Shown here in pieces: positions 58,268 through 64,000 of a stretch of 64,000 nucleotides of DNA. The notes beneath the pieces were generated by a model that was not told where the DNA came from, did not search any database, and saw only the letters and a list, made by a program, of their open reading frames with translations. The stretch is from Liolophura sinensis. Taxonomy: Eukaryota > Mollusca > Polyplacophora > Chitonida > Chitonidae. Where the stretch lies: assembly GCF_032854445.1 (NCBI RefSeq), contig NC_088297.1, positions 2,213,403-2,277,402 on the forward strand. The letters run 5' to 3'. Position 1 is the first letter of the stretch, and each line of letters opens with the position of its first letter. The translations under genes were made by a program, and so were the position numbers.

Positions 58268-61200
58268 TGGACACAGACCCCCATTACAACTTGCGTTTTT
58301 CAGTAGGGACGATTGTAGTTCTGTGTATTTTTAGGGTGTAAAGTCTTTTTTTTGCTGCCAGCCTGCCGTTTTTGGTGTACAAGTGCATGCTTGGTATTAA
58401 AAATGATGGAAATTGTCTAAGCTTTGGGCAGGTATGAGTTTTAATGGTGAAAGTTTGAAATTCTGGGCGAGAGGACACAAGGAGACAGGTGGTGATGAGG
58501 CTGCGAGTGACGTTCCCCTTGGCGTTGCTAGGCACCCCTCCCAGCTGCCGGCATGTAAAGGTCCAGATTTTGACGGTCAACCTATGTCAAGATTTTTACA
58601 GCTTCTTTCTCTCAGGCTGGGCCAGGGTATGCACCAAAGCTTATTGGCCTCGGAATGTTTGGGACTGAGCTACAGCGCTAAACGTTAACATTGTCGCTTA
58701 TGGAAAACTAATGGGGGTCTGTGGCCTGATCTGTCCACTTGTGCCAAAACATGTAATATGTCACTGTGTGCTCAGATTTGGCAGCAGCCTGATAATATTT
58801 GGTGGTACATCTGCGATGTGGTTTGCATTGACATGGAACTTGATTGAGCAGTTTTAAAAGCTTTTTAATTCTATATTTTCCCCACATATCCATTTTGTCT
58901 AAAAATCGGCTAAAACGCTCTGTGGTCAAGGGTAGTACAGGAGTATAAACAGACTGGAACAAACACAGACAATGTTTCATTGTTCCTGGTTTTTAAAATG
59001 TCTCTTTTGGGGCTGACATTTGATAAATAATGCAAAATTTGAGTGCTGCGAGTGAAATTGGAGTATGTGGCTGATAGATAGGGTGGTGTGATTAAGGATG
59101 GTCAATAAGGCCCTTGCATCACATATAAGGGCCCAGCCTCACACAGGTGGATAAAAACACATCAGCAGATTAATTTACTTGGCTAGAGTAGTAGAGAGGG
59201 CCAGTGTGCATTTAATTTACAAACCAAGTCAGGTTCCTCCCATGTGTGCCACCACACACTAGGTAATGTGCTTCAAATCATCCTGCAGGTCACAAAACAT
59301 TAAAAACAGGCATCTCTGCTGAAACACTGTCTGCTGTTTTGGGGCATAGACTTGAAGTAGGTAAATTTTCCTCTTAAACTTAAAAATAAACCACTGTAGG
59401 CATGTAGTTTTCATTGCATGTGTATATTCATTCCTCTGACAAGTTACATGTGCACTCACACAGTATGTGTGGCGTTGGAACAAAAATGATCAATTTCAAG
59501 TTTCTAGCATACATGTGAGTGTGATCTGTTGGAATATTGCCCTTGTGAAAATGAGTCTCTGCCCCACCAGGTGTCTGTTTTTCCACCAGAACATAGTACG
59601 CTGTTCCTGCGACATCTCAAAGGAGTTTTTGTTTTAGTATCTGCCCAGTGTGGCATCCACCTCCCTGGGCAACTGGGATTTTTTTTATGTTTCCAATGTC
59701 CTCACACACAAGTTAGAAATTAGACAGCTACATATGTCTTTCACATCCTAGTTTAATACCTATTGAGCTTTTGTCTTGGTTTCCCTCTTTAGATCTTGTC
59801 TCCCAAACATGGCGTCAGTGAACTTTGCCTGGTTTATGCATATATTGAACTGCGATCTACCTAGGTGAGTGGGGTCTGCTAGCCGTTCAGCTTCCTCAAA
59901 GGCCTGACCATTCGGATGCAGTCTTCCACTCCCTTGGCCGACCTAGAATCCCCGTCATTGGTCCGGTACTACACCATGACACATACCCCTCCGGCCCCCC
60001 CACCCCCCCCAACCGGGGAAACGTCACAGGTTTCTCATATATGTACGGACAGTTTGAATGTCCATTCCTCATGCCCACCCAGGAACACCCAGTGTGGAAC
60101 CTGATTACGGATGTAATTTCTCACTGATTATTTGACGATTTCTGTGTTGTTACAGGTTAAAAAGTATAGCTTTTCCCCTCTTCTTGGGTCCCTTCAACAT
60201 GTCTTGGGAGGGTTGCCTTGCTGACTGTCTGAATGACCAATGTGCATGTACTATGTGGCTTTATTTTTGTAAGTGGCAAATTCATATTTCTCCCCTCTAC
60301 TTATCTCTTGTAGATGCCAGTGTCACACTTTGGTGTTTGTTATGTGGAAAGTACTAATTTAGTCTGAGGCAACAACACAGGTGGTGGGATTCTTTTGCAC
60401 TGTGAGTTGAGGTAAGCCAGCCAACCAATGGCAGCCATGGGGAAGACGGGAAAGGGGGGTTGTGTGTGTGTGTGGGAGGGGGGGGGGGAGTGGGTGATCT
60501 TTTAAAGGGTTTTATCATGTGAATCACTATGTAAAAGGGATACTAGTCTTTTCTTTAGCCCTATCCATGGAAACTCTGCCTATGAGCATTTCTATATCAA
60601 TTTGGATGCATATGTTTACTTTGATGGTGATCAAAATGTATTTTTCTGGAATTTTGAAACTCCGCTTTGCTACCCACCTGTATCACTTTAAGTCAAATTT
60701 TGCACAAAGTTGCTAAAAGGTATGTCCTATATGTTGTAAGTGAATTGTCAGATAAATTACCTGTCTTTTGATATATATTTTGACACTTTTGGCTTTTAAG
60801 TATTTTCTTAACACTGCTGTAAACAAGAAAATTTACTTGAAAATCCATAATTTTCTAAATGTTTGTCAATGGAAAATGTAAAATACTTTGTCATTGGAAT
60901 ATTTTCATTTTTCTTGCAGATATACATACCAGCTTTCCAAAACATTTGACCTGGTTAAGATATTTTGAAGGGTATGTGCACTACAGAGCTTTGAACTTGG
61001 TGCTTGAGGACGGACAAACAGACACATTTCCAAGATAGGGGTACCCCAAGTTAAATTCCTCCTACTGAAAAGTTTTTGCATGTATCAATCTGTAACTTTA
61101 TGTGTGAGGTTTAGAGGTAGTAAGCATTATGTGGTGCAAAAAATTATTGATTTTAAAAAAAGTTGGCTGGTGTGATAGGACACAGACCCCCATTACAACT

Positions 61201-61635
61201 TGCGTTTTTCAGTAGGGACGATTGTAGTTCTGTGTATTTTAGGGTGTAAAGTCTTTTTTTGCTGCCAGCCTGCCGTTTTTGGTGTACAAGTGCATGCTTG
61301 GTATTAAAAATGATGGAAATTGTCTAAGCTTTGGGCAGGTATGAGTTTTAATGGTGAAAGTTTGAAATTCTGGGCGAGAGGACACAAGGAGACAGGTGGT
61401 GATGAGGCTGCGAGTGACGTCCCCTTGGCGTTGCTAGGCACCCCTCCCAGCTGCCGGCATGTAAAGGTCCAGATTTTGACGGTCAACCTATGTCAAGATT
61501 TTTACAGCTTCTTTCTCTCAGGCTGGGCCAGGTATGCACCAAATCTTACTGACCTCGGAATGTTTGGGACTGAGCTACAGCGCTAAACGTTAACATTGTC
61601 GCTTATGGAAAACTAATGGGGGTCTGTGGCCAGAT
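58268..61635. mobile_element. 3.37-kb insertion with about 450-bp terminal direct repeats
   Basis: Two near-identical blocks in the same orientation (58268-58727 and 61181-61635) bound a unique interior of about 2.45 kb. Each block itself has inverted ends, 'ggacacagacccccatta' and 'taatgggggtctgtggcc'. The outer flanks share AGAT (left ...catAGAT, right AGATtatt...) while the inner flanks do not, which suggests one insertion with a 4-bp target duplication. The ends are not the TG...CA of ordinary LTRs. No transposase, integrase or polymerase motif is seen in the interior. Confidence 0.65.
58728..61180. other. Interior of the composite insertion
   Basis: Only short open frames (for example 59529-59723) without domain or splice support. 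Contains G-rich and GT-rich tracts near 60460-60492 and a C-rich tract near 59990-60010. Confidence 0.5.
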
Positions 61636-61639
61636 TATT

Positions 61640-64000
61640 GTTTAAGGTGGCCCCTCTGTCAGAGTTATCTGCCCCTCACTGGCTTGCTCGATCATGGCCC
61701 CTGTGATACGGACGATTTTCCGTATTTACTTAGAGTAGCTTAAATTATTACCTTTCTGTAAATCGTCCGTATACTATATCTAGTGCTAAAATGATTCTAG
61801 TGGTTGAAAAAGTCATAAAACAATCTCCTTCATCAAAATGATAAACTTTTTTACCGATTGTGAACACACGCAGAGATGACTGATATTTTGCAATAGATAA
61901 TTATATGGGCTACTCTACAATAATAGCAACAATGTGACTGGACTTGCTCTGAGTTTTTTTGTTTTCGTATTTTCATCCATCGATTTCAGTAAGTGGTTGA
62001 AACCGAAATACCCGACGAAAACCACCAAATACGAGCAACTTTCTGACCAACTTTCCCACGTCTGGCGAACAAATTATCGCCCTTGTTAATGACTTTGGTG
62101 GAAAACACGTGATCTTTAACACAAGATTTGCCTCGATATGATTGAAATATTGCCGATGTGTCAAATTATTACAATACCCTGCTTGCAAGATAAAACAGCG
62201 CTGTGCACAGACATTTTGGATGCTTTCATTTTTATTTCAAACTAAATAATGTTTGTGTTCTGTTCCCTACTGGAGCTAAACTATTATGCGACGAACAAAC
62301 TCAACCCGACACGGGCCTGAAAGTAAAGTACGAGTTACCCATGATATCCAACTCCTATTATTAATAGTGCATTCTTCTACTTGTCCGTGATCGCAAATCT
62401 GCGTGCTCGGGCAGGGAATTGCAACTTTTTTTTACGATCTTTAAATAGGCCTCTTAAAACTTGACGACCGGTGTTGTGCAGCAAACAGTTTTATGCAGAA
62501 TGCACTTGTTAATTTTGAACAAACAACATCAGACGAAATGAATATATAATGGCACGTGTGGCTGTTTTCGTAATACATGTCAAATACAGGTTAGAAGCTC
62601 CTTAAAGAGCAACAAGCAATTTAATGCGCATTTCACTTGTTAACACGTGAGTAAACACTTTTATACAAAAGCAACTTATCACTAAAGCCTGCCATATAAG
62701 TATGGACTTCACAAAAGTATATCACAAACCCGTGTGACTTAGAAGTTTGTGTAACATATATATATACATGTACAGTCGCGGACAATAACATATGTAAATA
62801 TATCCACATGACAAAACTTTGTATATCGTAAATCAAAGTTTATTTCTCCATTTCGGTTAAGATTTATTAGTCATTTATGTGATCATTGCTGATCGTCATT
62901 CTCCAGAACTTTTTATTTATGCCACAGCTGTAAATTTTATGAGTGACAGAAACCGTGGTACTCGACGTAAACCACCGATCATGAGCAACTTACTGACACA
63001 CTTTCCCAGGTGTGACGATGAAATAAACACCCCTTGTTTATGACGTTGGTGGAAGACAAGAGTCCATTTAATTATTTCTGGTAAAACAAATCACAAGTGT
63101 ACATACTTCTTATCTTGGGAGTCAAATTCATGGATCATACAGATAACAGCTTACAGAAAACTGTTACATATACATTTATAAAAAAAAACTTGCTTTTTCG
63201 AAAGACAGAAAAATAGTCATCAATGAAATCAGGTAACAATTTAAAGCATGCGTGTATTCTATTCACCACTGGTAATAAACTATTGTGTGTCAGACAAAAG
63301 TAACCCTACACGGGCCAGAGACCAAACTAGGAGCTCCTCATGTTATCCACTCATCTTGATCACAGTGTATTATTCGAGTTGCTCGTAGTCACAAACCTGT
63401 GTGCTGGGGTAGCGTTTTGCAACTTTCATTTTAGGATCTTCAAATAGGTCAATTAGAACAAGACGACCTAAGTTGAGCCATAAAAAGTTTAATGCAGATT
63501 TCACATGTTAGCATTTGAACAAATAATATCATACAAAGTCACTTTATCCTTGAAACTTTGGAACTATTAGATTCCTAATGGTACAACACAAACTGGGGTG
63601 AAATGAGTATCAGAAATCCGTATTTCAGGTAAATACAATGGATGCCAATAACACAGATATGTATAATTATAGACACATGGCAAAGTTCTGAATGACAAAT
63701 ACACATGTTGTAAAAAACAGAGTATAAACTATCTATTGACCTATTACGAGATACATTACAAGCTTTTTGGGAGTCTTAAGAATAATTTCATCAAAATACA
63801 TCCCCAGGACAAAAAAGGGGAAAAAAGACACTAAAATTTAAGTTGCAGCTCTTTATGATGAAGAAATGCACCAACTTTCAACGAATTGTATCAAGCTTTC
63901 CAGATGTACAGAGTCGTCAGAAAATAGCTTCATCCACGTTCATAACAGAATAGAACGTTTTTCAACTTGATCTGTAACTCCTCATGGTAAACACGTGTAC
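61640..64000. other. Diverged copies of dispersed repeat family D
   Basis: No gene. Two successive - strand relatives of 51180-52930: 61950-62830 ('gcacagacattttggatgct', 'tatgtaaatatatccacatg') and 62870-63740 ('gtaaaccaccgatcatgagc', 'ttgctcgtagtcacaaacct', 'atagacacatggcaaagttc'). Confidence 0.6.

Noticed and set aside
58413-61586. Two similar 88-91-codon frames (MSKLWAGMSFNGESLK)
   Set aside because: They lie inside the two 450-bp terminal repeats, differ by frameshifts at the C-terminus and match no domain I recognise.
61636-61700. Continuation of the split Ig exon beyond the composite insertion
   Set aside because: Joining across AGAT keeps a frame open for about 17 codons, but the result lacks a convincing B strand, and 'agttatctgcccct' resembles a common non-coding motif in molluscan DNA. 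Not claimed as exon.

Overview
The window looks like a repeat-rich genome segment from a marine lophotrochozoan (mollusc- or brachiopod-like). The evidence is spliced genes with long introns, an abundant tRNA-derived SINE whose tail reads 'aaatattcttgagtacggcgt', a second SINE family, short TIR elements, a decayed Tc1-like transposon and several minisatellites. Species is an inference; nothing bacterial or viral is visible.

Region 1 (1-18.6 kb, + strand) holds two tandem copies of an immunoglobulin-superfamily receptor gene. Copy 1 (exons 1196-8294) encodes Ig V-like, Ig C2-like and Ig V-like domains, a Gly-rich transmembrane helix and a cytoplasmic tail with four tyrosine motifs. Copy 2 (10403-18142) is a decayed duplicate without the tail. 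The 3' splice-donor end of the first Ig exon has become a 47-bp minisatellite, with 5 donor copies in gene 1 and 17 in gene 2.

Region 2 (18.6-35 kb, + strand) is mostly TEs and intergenic DNA. It carries a ZMYM/QRICH1/KIAA1958-type (DUF3504-associated) exon at 21.65-22.12 kb and three terminal exons that each encode a pair of C2H2 zinc fingers (25.9, 27.6 and 34.5 kb). All three enter in the same splice phase, as expected for interchangeable alternative 3' exons.

Region 3 (35.2-38.6 kb) has a 29-bp and a 30-bp minisatellite; the 30-bp array is open on both strands. Region 4 (39.9-48.85 kb, - strand) is the 3' end of a TRANK1-like gene whose penultimate 202-bp exon sits in a 3.26-kb tandem duplication.

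Region 5 (49-58.3 kb) is an inverted copy of the receptor locus: a broken receptor on the - strand (58.3-53.7 kb), its 3' flank, and the signal-peptide exon of a further copy. Its outermost Ig exon is cut by a 3.37-kb element with 450-bp terminal direct repeats (58268-61635). The rest (61.6-64 kb) holds diverged repeats of the same 3' flank. The cluster looks like a birth-and-death family of putative innate immune receptors. Function is inferred from domain layout only.
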